From NCBI RefSeq assembly GCF_020102855.1, contig NZ_JADHZD010000020.1, positions 1-64,000 on the forward strand: DNA of 64,000 nucleotides. The letters run 5' to 3'. Shown here one piece after another: positions 9,801 to 17,163 of this stretch (its first letter is position 1; the number at the start of each line of letters is the position of its first letter). The notes beneath the pieces are model-generated. The model did no database searches. It had not been told where the DNA came from and saw nothing but the letters and a program-made list of their open reading frames with translations. The DNA comes from Nocardioides lacusdianchii (GTDB lineage: Bacteria > Actinomycetota > Actinomycetes > Propionibacteriales > Nocardioidaceae). The translations under genes were made by a program, and so were the position numbers.

Positions 9801-10009
9801 GCGATGCACACCATCAGTTGCGCCCACAGGATCCACACGATGACCGCGAGCAGCCCGAGGATTGCGCCATCGGTGAGCGGTGCCGACAGCGAGACCCCTT
9901 CGGCCGGCCACGGGCTCCCGATGAACCGGACCAGTGCCCACGGGGGCACCACGACCAGCGCCACCAGCAGGATTGCCGCTGCTGCGGCCTTGAGCAGTCG
10001 CATCGTCAT
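6803..10009 (-). CDS. Membrane protein with two LysM domains and a C-terminal BTAD-like regulator domain
   Basis: 1068 aa from the ATG at 10009, with AGGAG seven bases upstream. Hydrophobic segments lie near residues 5-25, 45-70 and 100-120. Then come two LysM repeats: VTVMRLDSLWSIAERVLGD...WTLLVPG near 180-240, and YQVKPGDSLSSIAEEELGD...WTIAIPA near 250-310. A Pro/Thr linker and another helix (LRALLASAVCLSAGALGLLMTNRRR) follow. The C-terminal third has the winged-helix plus helical-repeat pattern of bacterial transcriptional activator domains (IHLLGPVTV near residue 820). Such proteins are known near actinobacterial Tad clusters. LysM binds peptidoglycan, so it may tie the pilus to the wall or sense it. 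The regulatory role is inferred. Confidence 0.8.
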   Translation of the reverse strand: MTMRLLKAAAAAILLVALVVVPPWALVRFIGSPWPAEGVSLSAPLTDGAILGLLAVIVWILWAQLMVCIAVEMVSALSADRLQLRAPLTMGVQQQLARSLIAAVVLATVAGPVAMSGTAVAADSAAPTKPTASPTTSQAAPSTQAEEDRSSATPERKAAQAPHAAGRRNATGPGSTVTVMRLDSLWSIAERVLGDGDRWPEIAALNEGRVMHDGTTFMAADHIRPGWTLLVPGATGLDHGGDMPADHAAYQVKPGDSLSSIAEEELGDALAYPKLFEASTNIEQPGGTHLTDPDLIQPGWTIAIPAPEHAPPGAVTAPQELDDQAGEAREPQPQRREATPTASPTTPAEAESGNSNRGAAPTATSVGEHDDEGELTALRALLASAVCLSAGALGLLMTNRRRQFRRRRVGRTVASIPDELLEVEQAVHENGSAAQEDVEFLDRALRHVAASCKVAEAAMPQLGAAVLSEEDLTLLFTHPAQAPVPEGWTSTDDARAWMLPRWTFLEPDLETQPAPYPAVVSIGEDDGGRTWLLDLETLGRCGIAGEPEQVTDLVRFVVAELAVNAWSEGSDVLLADEFGTETLGLNPARLRQVARSAAIARAEAVLGEMDAVEANLGADLLTRRRDGLVLDSAHPVVVVVSSRPAETFLTGVSQRDRSRVVVVHGGNDDPAVELAGDGTAFLPMWGISLRAFTLPAAEAQAMADLVASTRDLHDQPVPATTSDDGPLGKYANADGSLREEYIEPRRTEGNDPSSQLPEADAVYLATAATTAVDLAVAAPSVPEETRAEIASLDPNLDQDVADWFDETSPRPKIHLLGPVTVTSLNGGDPGAIDNLGGTISFIAYLACQDRGVTGERAAAACGWETQKTVQNRATNARFVLGTRPDGSDWLPDASMSDGARRGSTPTYDLVRGPGGVLNSADLFVRLKFRAQKRGDQGGEDDLVRALSLVTGAPFEAATEHRFKWLFKVGQQRHDEILVGAIHDAAHVLATRAVAEGRTDLVRLACAAAQLASPHSDIAWLDAAAATEAESGRDAAGALVREQVLERLDEDLPARSEMIVDQREWGATG

Positions 10010-10093
10010 GGTCTCCTGATCTATGTCGGAGGGCTTCACGGTGTGCGGTGAGTCCCCCCGATGCCTTTCGCTGTGTTTCCGGGCTGAATGGGG

Positions 10094-10501
10094 CTAGTGC
10101 GTGTCCTCGTTGATGGACAGGCCGGTGGCAGATGCCTTGTAGGGGATGGACCCGATCCCCACGGCCGAGAGGATCTTCGTGTCGTGCTCACCGATCACGG
10201 TGACGGTCACCTCGCCACCGTCGACGGTCACGGTGCCGGCGGCACCCACCGAGGCGAGGTAGGCCTGAGCCTTGCTCTGGGCTCGGCCGGGGTCGACCTG
10301 GGTGACGCCGTCACGCAGGGCACCGCGGTTGAGTGCGTCGGCTCCGACTCGGGCGGCCTGCTCGGCCTGGTGCATCGCTGTTCTCTTCGAGGCCATGGCG
10401 TAGCCGCTGTCGATCACCACGCCGGCGACAGTGAGCAGCGCGACCGTGAAAAGCACGAGCACGATTGAGGCCGCTCCCTGCTCATCTGTCCTGCGAGTCA
10501 T
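10094..10501 (-). CDS. TadG-like pseudopilin
   Basis: 135 aa from the ATG at 10501; GGAGAAGG lies seven bases upstream, which decides against the longer reading to 10621. A short basic leader ending EQG is followed by the hydrophobic helix AASIVLVLFTVALLTVAGVVIDSGYAMASK, as in TadE/TadG-like Flp-pilus proteins. The body contains HQAEQAARVGADALN, typical of TadG-related proteins, where early residues pack against the membrane helix. It is the third of three consecutive pseudopilins and is separated by 17 bp from the TadE-like gene upstream. It probably sits in the membrane as a minor pilus component. Confidence 0.8.
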   Translation of the reverse strand: MTRRTDEQGAASIVLVLFTVALLTVAGVVIDSGYAMASKRTAMHQAEQAARVGADALNRGALRDGVTQVDPGRAQSKAQAYLASVGAAGTVTVDGGEVTVTVIGEHDTKILSAVGIGSIPYKASATGLSINEDTH

Positions 10502-10518
10502 CGCCTTCTCCCTGCTCC

Positions 10519-10935
10519 TCAACTGGCCCGGTGGGTCTCGATTGGGACTACTGCCTCGGCTGTGAACTTGCGGGTGCCGGGGAACCCGGCAAGAGCGACG
10601 TCGCCGAGCTTCGCCACGCACGAGACGGTGACGCGGACCTGGCCACCGGGCTGGTAGCTGTCCAGGTCGACATTCACGTCGAGGTTGGTGCAGCTCACCC
10701 CGGCATCGCCCAGGGACGCTTCGGCCGCGACCTTTGCCGCGTGGGCCGACGTCGAGGTGTTCCGCTCCAGCGAGGCCGCTCGCGCCGAGTCCGAGGCCAC
10801 GGCGTCGATCTGCTGGCGAGCATGAGCCATCCGCCCCAGACCGACCACGAAAAGCATGACCACGATTAGTACCGGTGCCACCAGGACAAGCTCGATCGCC
10901 GCAGTCCCCCGTTCACCTCGCCGCCGCCGCGTCAT
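10519..10935 (-). CDS. TadE-family pseudopilin
   Basis: 138 aa. The leader MTRRRRGERG is followed by TAAIELVLVAPVLIVVMLFVVG, with Glu at position +5 after the Gly. That is the classical prepilin-peptidase site of TadE proteins. The segment ARQQIDAVASDSARAASLERN after the helix is typical of the family. It overlaps its upstream neighbour by ATGA. No prepilin peptidase gene (TadV) is visible in the window, so processing would depend on an enzyme encoded elsewhere. Confidence 0.85.
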   Translation of the reverse strand: MTRRRRGERGTAAIELVLVAPVLIVVMLFVVGLGRMAHARQQIDAVASDSARAASLERNTSTSAHAAKVAAEASLGDAGVSCTNLDVNVDLDSYQPGGQVRVTVSCVAKLGDVALAGFPGTRKFTAEAVVPIETHRAS

Positions 10936-11330
10936 GGCCGAACCACCGGTGGGACATACCGTTCCACGGGCCCCGTCGAGCTCTCCTGGACGTGCAGATC
11001 GAGGCCGGGCACCAAGGTCAGGACCTTCCCGGTGATGGTGACGGTGGCGTTCTGGGCGCCTCGGTTCACCACGACGTCGCGGTCCGTCAACGTCTGCGGC
11101 CCCAACAGGGTGAGGTACTTCAACGCGTCGGCCTTGGCAGAGGCTTCCGTGCCATCGAACCTACGAGCACTCGCCGCACCTTCCTGTGCGGCCTGCTCGG
11201 CAACGTTGCGGGCGTGGGCGAGCAGCCCGAACTGGACGATGGCCATCATCATCATCAGCAGGGCAGGGGCGATCAGCACCAACTGGATCACGCTGGTGGC
11301 TCCTCGCTCGTCGCGGCCCAGAAGATTCAT
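10932..11330 (-). CDS. TadE-family pseudopilin
   Basis: 132 aa. The leader MNLLGRDERG is followed by ATSVIQLVLIAPALLMMMMAIVQFG, a type-IV-pilin-like helix in which Gln replaces the usual Glu near +6. It continues with AHARNVAEQAAQEGAASARRFDG, the standard TadE pattern. The start overlaps the stop of the small pilin gene upstream. Replacement of the +5 Glu could alter methylation or assembly, as in some minor pseudopilins. Confidence 0.8.
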   Translation of the reverse strand: MNLLGRDERGATSVIQLVLIAPALLMMMMAIVQFGLLAHARNVAEQAAQEGAASARRFDGTEASAKADALKYLTLLGPQTLTDRDVVVNRGAQNATVTITGKVLTLVPGLDLHVQESSTGPVERYVPPVVRP

Positions 11331-11527
11331 TCGGTCGGGATGGTGTTGGCCTTGTTGGTGAACTTGAGGACGATCGCCCCGACGATCGCAATCGCGGCCG
11401 CGGCGATGATCGCGGTGACGATGACGATGGTGGCGAGCTCGCTCGCGCCGGTCTCGTCGGTCTTTCGCGCCCTGATGTGGGCGACCGCGAGTGCCGCCCA
11501 GGCTTGGATGAACTGGATTTCCTGCAT
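11327..11527 (-). CDS. Small Flp-type pilin candidate
   Basis: 66 aa, preceded by a very strong ribosome site (GGAGGAGAAA). A hydrophilic leader with basic residues (AVAHIRARKTDETG) ends in Gly. It is followed by a Glu-containing hydrophobic helix (ASELATIVIVTAIIAAAAIAIVGAIVL) and a short polar tail. Size, strong translation signal and position directly upstream of the TadE genes fit the major Flp pilin subunit. The Glu is at +3 rather than +5, and the leader is longer than usual, so cleavage at this Gly is inferred. Confidence 0.65.
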   Translation of the reverse strand: MQEIQFIQAWAALAVAHIRARKTDETGASELATIVIVTAIIAAAAIAIVGAIVLKFTNKANTIPTE

Positions 11528-11566
11528 CTGCTTTCTCCTCCGTTGAGTTGGTTGTGGTGGTGCGAC

Positions 11567-12457
11567 TTAGACCGACATGACCGCGACGAACGCCGGGTAG
11601 CCGATGAAGAGGAAGAACCCGATCGCCAGGACGACCTGGGCCATCTGGATGGTCTGATCGGCCTTCTCAGAGGCGCCCTCGGCCTCTGCGAGCTGACGAC
11701 GTCGCTGGGAGGCGGCTCGGGCGGTCAACGATGAGCGAACCTTGGCGCCGTCGTCTGCGACCAGGAGCAGCGACCCACCCAAGTCCTGGAGCTCGGGCAT
11801 CTTGGTGCGGTCTCCGAGGTCCGCGAACGCCGCCCAGGGGGTGACCCCGGTGTAGCGGGCGTGGTCGATGGTGTCCTGGATGAGCTCGAAGGCCCAGCCG
11901 CGTCCGATTCGCGCGGCGGTCGGAAGTGCCTCGGGGATTCCGCGGCCGCCGGCCAGGCTCATGGAGACCAAGTCGAGGTAGCACGAGAGCGCGCGCCGCA
12001 GCTCGCTTCGGCGCTGTTGAGCTTCCTTCCTCACCTCGATGTCAGGCACGAAGAAGAACCCCGCTGCCAGAGCCAGCCCGATGACGAGCGGGAAGGCGAT
12101 CGGGGGTCGCAGGCCCATCAGCACGAGGGTCAGCGTCAGGAACGTTGGAAGCAGAAGACCGAACAGGCCCAGAGCGCTCTTGCGGGCCAAGTGCGCTTCC
12201 AGGGTGCGGTCGACCAGCTCAAGGTCGCCTCGCACCTGCTCGAAGGTGACACCACGGCGCGCCAGCTGGGCGACCAGCCAGCGCCCCCACCGTTCGCGGG
12301 CATCCTGGTCAACTGCTGCGGTGACGCTCTGACGGCCCCGGCCCTGCTCCCAGCGTGACACCGACGTGGCCAACCGCGGCCGAGGAGGAACCACGGCAAA
12401 CAGCAGCAGGCACAGGGCTCCACCCAGAACGCAACCCAGCAGCAGACCCCACGTCAT
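11567..12457 (-). CDS. tadC: TadC-like inner-membrane protein (T2SS-F family)
   Basis: 296 aa from the ATG at 12457, with GGGAGG upstream and an ATGA overlap with the TadB stop. The longer ORF to 12565 is rejected because it extends into tadB. Hydrophobic helices lie near residues 2-22, 100-145 (LGLFGLLLPTFLTLTLVLMGL and IAFPLVIGLALAAGFFFV) and 265-295. Between them is a T2SS-F domain with SCYLDLVSMSLAGGRGIPEAL. TadB and TadC form the platform on which the TadA ATPase drives pilin insertion. Confidence 0.87.
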   Translation of the reverse strand: MTWGLLLGCVLGGALCLLLFAVVPPRPRLATSVSRWEQGRGRQSVTAAVDQDARERWGRWLVAQLARRGVTFEQVRGDLELVDRTLEAHLARKSALGLFGLLLPTFLTLTLVLMGLRPPIAFPLVIGLALAAGFFFVPDIEVRKEAQQRRSELRRALSCYLDLVSMSLAGGRGIPEALPTAARIGRGWAFELIQDTIDHARYTGVTPWAAFADLGDRTKMPELQDLGGSLLLVADDGAKVRSSLTARAASQRRRQLAEAEGASEKADQTIQMAQVVLAIGFFLFIGYPAFVAVMSV

Positions 12458-13362
12458 CGCCGACCTCCCACGACCGGAGAACCGCTCTGGAGAGCACGAT
12501 CGACGTCGTCGACGCTGACCAGGAACCGCTCGGGTGGCTGGACGTTCGCTGCGGCGCGGATCCACATCAGCCCACCGGCGAACACACTCAGCACGACCGC
12601 CAACATGAGCTGTCCCATCGGGGTCGAGTACGGAGCCACGTAGTCGCGGGAGAACACCGAGACACCACCAGCGAAGAGGCCGGTGACGATCACGATGATC
12701 AACGCCGCCCGACGCAGCGACTTGCGGCCTTCCTCGATCCGCCGGCGCATGTCGATCTCCTCGCGCGCGGCCGCGGCCAGCGACGTCAGCGTGGCCACCA
12801 GCCCCGGGCCACGTAGCCGTGAGTTGAGGATCAGCGCCGCCACGACCAGATCAGCGGAGGCATCCTTGAACTCCTCGGCGAACCCGGCCAGCGCCTGGGG
12901 CAGTGGGATCTGCACCCGAACCCGACCGTCGAGACGCTCCAGCGCGGGAGCGAGAACCGGTGGAGCGGCGTGGATGGAGTGCCGGATCGCCTCCTCCAGG
13001 CCCACCGACCCTGCGATCGAGTCACGCAGCGACTCGGTCCAGGTGGCCAGCGCCTCCAGCTGCCCCAGCTGAGTAGCGGCGACTCGGCCGCCACCGAACA
13101 TCGTGGGCCACAGGTAGATCACCGCAGCGGCAGCTCCGGCAGCGACCGGCCACCGCGTCACCGCTGCCACCAGGAGCGCCACGCCGAGCGCGATCGCGGC
13201 TCGACGACGCGCGGCACCGCCCCACAGGACGTCACCGCGTCGCTGTCCAGACCTCCGGCCGCTACGCGCCGGCTTCCAGCCCATCGACGCAGCGATCAGC
13301 AGCAGCAGCGCGGCACCCAACGCCAAACCCAGGCCGAGTCCCGTGAGCACGATCAACGTCAT
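12454..13362 (-). CDS. tadB: TadB-like inner-membrane protein (T2SS-F family)
   Basis: 302 aa. There is an N-terminal helix (LIVLTGLGLGLALGAALLLLI), further helices near residues 55-85 and two at the C-terminus, and a cytoplasmic F domain with LATWTESLRDSIAGSVGLEEAI and ALNSRLRGPGL-type patterns (ALILNSRLRGPG). TadB and TadC are the paired GspF-like platform proteins of Tad pili. It sits 6 bp after tadA and overlaps tadC by 4 bp, so all three are probably translated together. Confidence 0.87.
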   Translation of the reverse strand: MTLIVLTGLGLGLALGAALLLLIAASMGWKPARSGRRSGQRRGDVLWGGAARRRAAIALGVALLVAAVTRWPVAAGAAAAVIYLWPTMFGGGRVAATQLGQLEALATWTESLRDSIAGSVGLEEAIRHSIHAAPPVLAPALERLDGRVRVQIPLPQALAGFAEEFKDASADLVVAALILNSRLRGPGLVATLTSLAAAAREEIDMRRRIEEGRKSLRRAALIIVIVTGLFAGGVSVFSRDYVAPYSTPMGQLMLAVVLSVFAGGLMWIRAAANVQPPERFLVSVDDVDRALQSGSPVVGGRR

Positions 13363-13368
13363 GGCGGA

Positions 13369-14670
13369 TCACCAGCTCCCTACGCCGCCGGGGACATCCC
13401 ACCCGGCTGCTTCGAGCTCGTCGGCACGTGAGGGCATCACGCCGGTCCACTCGGCCGTTTGAGCGCCGTTGGCCTTGAAGATCTCGGACGCCTGCACCGT
13501 CTGGTCGAACCCGTTGACCTCCAAGATCGTCTCCAGTCGCCTGGCGCCGGTCTTGGGATGGCGGCTGACGAAGACCACAAAGTCCAGCCCGCCGGCGATC
13601 AGCTGGTAGGAAGCCTCGTGCGGGAGTCGTTCGGCGGACTGGATCGCGTAGGTGGCCACCCGATTGAAGACATCACGGGCCGAGCGGGCGTGAATCGTGG
13701 ACATGGAGCCGTCGTTTCCCTGCCCCATGGCGTTGAGCATGTCGATCACCTCGGCGCCGAGGACCTCACCAACGATGACCCGGTCTGGGTTCCCACGCAG
13801 GGTCCACCGCACCAGCTGGGTCATCGGGATGGCGCCCTGTCCCTCGCTGTTGGCGATCCGCTCCTCGAGCTCACCGCAGTTGGGGTGCCGCTCGGTGTCC
13901 TTCTTGAGCCCAAGCTCCAGCGCCTTCTCCACCGTGATGATCCGCTCCTCGGGACCGATCTCAGCGGCCATGGCCCGCAGGAGCGTCGTCTTCCCAGCCC
14001 GGGTGGCTCCCGCGATCATGATGTTCTGTCGTGCGCTGACGAGTGCCCGGAGGAACTCAGCGGCGGACTCGCTCAGGGTGTTGTTGCCGACCAGGTCAGC
14101 GAGGGTCACCTTCTCGAAGCGGTGCCGGCGGATGGAGATCAGCGGCCGGTCGGTGACGCCCATGATCGCCGAGAGGCGTGACCCGTCGGGAAGCTGAAGG
14201 TTCAGCTCCGGGTTAGCAGCGTCCCAGGGCCGCGAGTTCAGCCCGGCGTACGCCGCGAGCCCCTGGACGAGCTCGATGAGCTCTTCATCGGTCGACGCGA
14301 CGGGGTCCACGCGCTCGTGGGTGGCGCTCCCCGCCCGAGTCACCCACACCTCATCGCCGCCGTTGATGTCGATGTTCTCGATCGAGTCGTCGTTGAGCAG
14401 CACCTGGAGGCGACCAGCACCGAACATGCGGGCGTGAACCCCTTCGGCGAGCTCGCGCTCCGCGTCTTGGTCCAGCGGCACCTGGCCGCGTGCCATCAGC
14501 TGCTCGGCATGCTCGCGTAGCACATCGGCGATGAGCTTGCGGGCGTACTGCTCCTTCGCCGGCCCTGACAGCTCGGGCCGTCCCTGACGGCGGCGATCGA
14601 GCTGCTCACGTTGCAGCCGGTCGCCGACGTCGCGGTGCACCCGCTTGAGCAGATCCGGATCCACGATCAT
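13369..14670 (-). CDS. tadA: TadA/CpaF-type pilus-assembly ATPase
   Basis: 433 aa. The helical N-domain includes LNDDSIENIDINGGDEVWV, and the ATPase core follows. The Walker A motif is GATRAGKT near residues 214-221 (IAGATRAGKTTLL), the Asp box is near IITVEKALELGLKK, and the Walker B/His-box region is DRVIVGEVLGAEVIDMLNAM with STIHARSA. This is the hexameric VirB11/GspE-like motor that energises Tad pilus extension. It starts 4 bp inside the stop of the TadZ-like gene. The second residue of the usual GPTGSGKT motif differs, but Lys and Thr are intact. Confidence 0.92.
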   Translation of the reverse strand: MIVDPDLLKRVHRDVGDRLQREQLDRRRQGRPELSGPAKEQYARKLIADVLREHAEQLMARGQVPLDQDAERELAEGVHARMFGAGRLQVLLNDDSIENIDINGGDEVWVTRAGSATHERVDPVASTDEELIELVQGLAAYAGLNSRPWDAANPELNLQLPDGSRLSAIMGVTDRPLISIRRHRFEKVTLADLVGNNTLSESAAEFLRALVSARQNIMIAGATRAGKTTLLRAMAAEIGPEERIITVEKALELGLKKDTERHPNCGELEERIANSEGQGAIPMTQLVRWTLRGNPDRVIVGEVLGAEVIDMLNAMGQGNDGSMSTIHARSARDVFNRVATYAIQSAERLPHEASYQLIAGGLDFVVFVSRHPKTGARRLETILEVNGFDQTVQASEIFKANGAQTAEWTGVMPSRADELEAAGWDVPGGVGSW

Positions 14671-15434
14671 CGCGCCACCGCGCCTTCCTCGAGCATGGCC
14701 TCGGCCATGAGCCGGGTGGCCCTCAGGAGTAGTGATCGGCCGAGCCGGCCGGTGCCCTTCTCGCCGGCCTCCAGGCGCTGCACGGCCCGGTGATCGACCG
14801 GCACCGGCCGCGCCGGCGCTACATCGACACCGGTGCGGTCCAGCAACGCATCGAAGTCACCACAGTCCCTAGCTGCGTGGGCATCCGGCCCGACGAGTAC
14901 CGGAGCGACGCTCACGATCCCCTGCTGGCGCAGCGCGAGCACGAGCTCGGGCAGCTGGTCACGCATGTGCATCACCGACTCCAACGACGCGGCAGCCACC
15001 GGCACCACGACGTCAGAGGCCTGGGCCAGAGGCATAGTGAAGCTGCCCCGGTCCAGCCGCCCCAGATCGGCGATCACGTCGACCTCGCTACCGCGAGCTG
15101 CCTCGGCGACCTCAGACCACAGGCTGCCCAATCCCCGCGCCTGGGTGGTGGAGGTGACTCCTTGGACCACATGCACGCCACACGCCAACATCTGCGCCTG
15201 GTCGGAGACGACCTGTGAGCCAGTGATGCCGCCGCGCACCGCGGCCGCGAGCGTGAGCAGGCTCTTGCCGCCCGGCAGCGGACCACCACCGGCGCTCACG
15301 CACCGGTAGGCCAGGTCACCGCCGGCGGGATCGGCCTCGAGCAACACCACCGGCCGCGGCCACACCGCGGCCGTCGCCAGGGCCGTCGAGGTCACCCCCG
15401 GAGAGCCCTTCACCGACGCGAAGCTGATCAACAT
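14667..15434 (-). CDS. TadZ/CpaE-like MinD-family protein
   Basis: 255 aa from the ATG at 15434, preceded by GTGAGG. A GTG at 15446 that overlaps the previous stop is the alternative start. The first strand and loop (MLISFASVKGSPGVTSTALA) form a P-loop with Lys but with GVTST instead of GKT/S. Then come VVLLEADPAGGDLA and DVIADLGRL, the MinD/ParA core pattern. TadZ proteins with atypical P-loops localise Tad machines to a cell pole. It is directly upstream of tadA, the usual place for tadZ. Confidence 0.78.
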   Translation of the reverse strand: MLISFASVKGSPGVTSTALATAAVWPRPVVLLEADPAGGDLAYRCVSAGGGPLPGGKSLLTLAAAVRGGITGSQVVSDQAQMLACGVHVVQGVTSTTQARGLGSLWSEVAEAARGSEVDVIADLGRLDRGSFTMPLAQASDVVVPVAAASLESVMHMRDQLPELVLALRQQGIVSVAPVLVGPDAHAARDCGDFDALLDRTGVDVAPARPVPVDHRAVQRLEAGEKGTGRLGRSLLLRATRLMAEAMLEEGAVAR

Positions 15435-15442
15435 GGGTCGCC

Positions 15443-16192
15443 TCACTCCCCCTCGCTGGCTCCGGCGCCAGCGGCTGAGGTCTCGACCACGGCCACCCGG
15501 TTCTGCGTGGAGTACGCGGCCACCTTGGAGGCGTCGCCCTCGTCGACGATCAGCGTGACCATGAGCTGTCCGCCCGCTGCCGACTCGCCACCAACCTCGA
15601 AGACCTGCGCGCTGGCGGTCAACACCACCGGGGTGTCCAGAGCCGTGTCGGCATCCTTGCTGCCGTCACCGCTGCCCGCTGGGACGGCAATGACGTCGAC
15701 CTGGTCTCCGGCCGTCAGTCCCGCTCCCGGAACACGAGTCGGGTCGAGCGCCAGACCGATCATCGCCTGCCCAGGTCCCGGGACCGGGTCGGCCGTGACC
15801 AGCGTGGTGGTCAGGATCTGTCCCTGCACCAGGTCGACGGCCGCAGTCTGTCCGACCACGGTGTCGGCGTTCTCAACGGCGATCGCGTCGCTCACTCCAG
15901 CCACGGCCCGGGAGGCCAGGTCCTCACGCTCGATGGTCTGTCCCTTGGCGACCGGTGCGGTCAGGACGAGCACCGAGGTCTTCTGACCGGCGTGCAGTCC
16001 CCACGCAGCGACCGCCAAGCCGGAACCGAGCACCAGCAGCGCTGCGAGCACCACCAGGCCCCATGACCTGGTCCTCGGCTTCTGCGGCCCGCCTGCACTC
16101 GTTCGACGACCACCGGCCATCAGTCCGGGGCTCTCGGCCGCCCGGCGCCCTGTGCGCTGTCCGTTCACGTTGGTGTCGGTGGTGGTGCTCAC
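15443..16192 (-). CDS. SAF-domain protein, CpaB/RcpC-like
   Basis: 249 aa from the GTG at 16192, which has AAGGAG six bases upstream; an ATG at 16213 overlaps the previous stop but has no such site. The N-terminus is polar and Arg-rich, then comes one helix (WGLVVLAALLVLGSGLAVAAWGL) and an extracellular SAF domain (VLVLTAPVAKGQTIEREDLASR). CpaB/RcpC-like proteins line the exit channel of Flp pili and may bind peptidoglycan. Here it heads the Tad gene group. Confidence 0.8.
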   Translation of the reverse strand: MSTTTDTNVNGQRTGRRAAESPGLMAGGRRTSAGGPQKPRTRSWGLVVLAALLVLGSGLAVAAWGLHAGQKTSVLVLTAPVAKGQTIEREDLASRAVAGVSDAIAVENADTVVGQTAAVDLVQGQILTTTLVTADPVPGPGQAMIGLALDPTRVPGAGLTAGDQVDVIAVPAGSGDGSKDADTALDTPVVLTASAQVFEVGGESAAGGQLMVTLIVDEGDASKVAAYSTQNRVAVVETSAAGAGASEGE

Positions 16193-16209
16193 GGTGTCTC
16201 CTTGGTTCC

Positions 16210-17163
16210 TCATCGGACCACCACCGACTGACGTTCGCCGACCCGGATGGTGGAAGCGTCGCTGGTGAAGCCGGGGATCTCTCCGAGGGTCCCTGCGCCG
16301 GCGATGCAGGTTCCGGAGCAGGTCCAGCTGACGGCGTAGGAGATCGTCGCGGTCACCGGGAACACGTCATTGGGTTCGAAGTCCGACACATGCTGGAAGG
16401 CGTAAGAGCAGTCGGTCTGCTCGTCCGAGCTCATGCCCTTCTCCCACTTGCGACCAGCTGAGGTGCAGGTCTCGATGCCGTCACCCAGGTCCCAGGTCAC
16501 CCGAATCGGTTCGGCCACGACACTGACCGTGGTGTCCCCGATCGAGGCGCTGCCAGTGACGTTGCGCCACTGGCTCTCCCCCATCCACAACCACGTCTCG
16601 AGTCCCACGTAGGTCATCAGCGGCGGCTGCGGAGCCATGTGCACCGTTGGCTTCACCAGCGGCATCGCCTTCACAATCGTCTCGGCCATCTCACCGGGGT
16701 CAGGCGGAGCCGCGCCCCCGGGGACGAACCATGTGTTCGCGGGGATCGCGACCCCAGCACCCGCGCAGACCCAGATGCTGCCCGTGGTCGGATCGTTGCC
16801 CTTCCAGTACGCAGTCTGGTCTGCGGCCGGTTGAGGCGCCATCGGATTGGCGTAGCAGTTGTGGGACGAGCTCCAGGTGCCGTGCTCGGTCGTGCATGGG
16901 ATCTTTTTGCCGCTCTCGTCCTGGCAGGACTGTGATCCCGGCTCGGTCCCCCCGTTGTCCGGTTCCTCGCCACCTTCTTCTCCGCCGTTGCCGGGGTCGG
17001 TCACGGGGATACAGATCCAGCCTGTCGGCCCTTCGCCTGGGACCTGTCCCACCGGACAGTCGAGGTCGGGTGGGTCATCGGCATGAGCAAGCCCGACCGT
17101 AAGGCTGAGCAACACCACGCTAGTCACCAAGCCACTGAGCGATGTTCTGATCACGGAGTGCAT
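16210..17163 (-). CDS. Secreted protein of the Tad locus, unknown function
   Basis: 317 aa. A signal peptide ends near residue 28 (LVTSVVLLSLTVGLAHA then DD). It is followed by a short Cys-containing module, a Gly/Glu/Asn low-complexity linker and a C-terminal domain with several Cys pairs (CQDESGKKIPC, CTSAGRKW, CSYAF, CSGTC) that probably form disulphides. Similar secreted proteins occur near actinobacterial Tad loci, but I do not recognise a named domain. It overlaps the upstream lipoprotein gene by 13 bp, so the pair is co-expressed. Confidence 0.7.
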   Translation of the reverse strand: MHSVIRTSLSGLVTSVVLLSLTVGLAHADDPPDLDCPVGQVPGEGPTGWICIPVTDPGNGGEEGGEEPDNGGTEPGSQSCQDESGKKIPCTTEHGTWSSSHNCYANPMAPQPAADQTAYWKGNDPTTGSIWVCAGAGVAIPANTWFVPGGAAPPDPGEMAETIVKAMPLVKPTVHMAPQPPLMTYVGLETWLWMGESQWRNVTGSASIGDTTVSVVAEPIRVTWDLGDGIETCTSAGRKWEKGMSSDEQTDCSYAFQHVSDFEPNDVFPVTATISYAVSWTCSGTCIAGAGTLGEIPGFTSDASTIRVGERQSVVVR

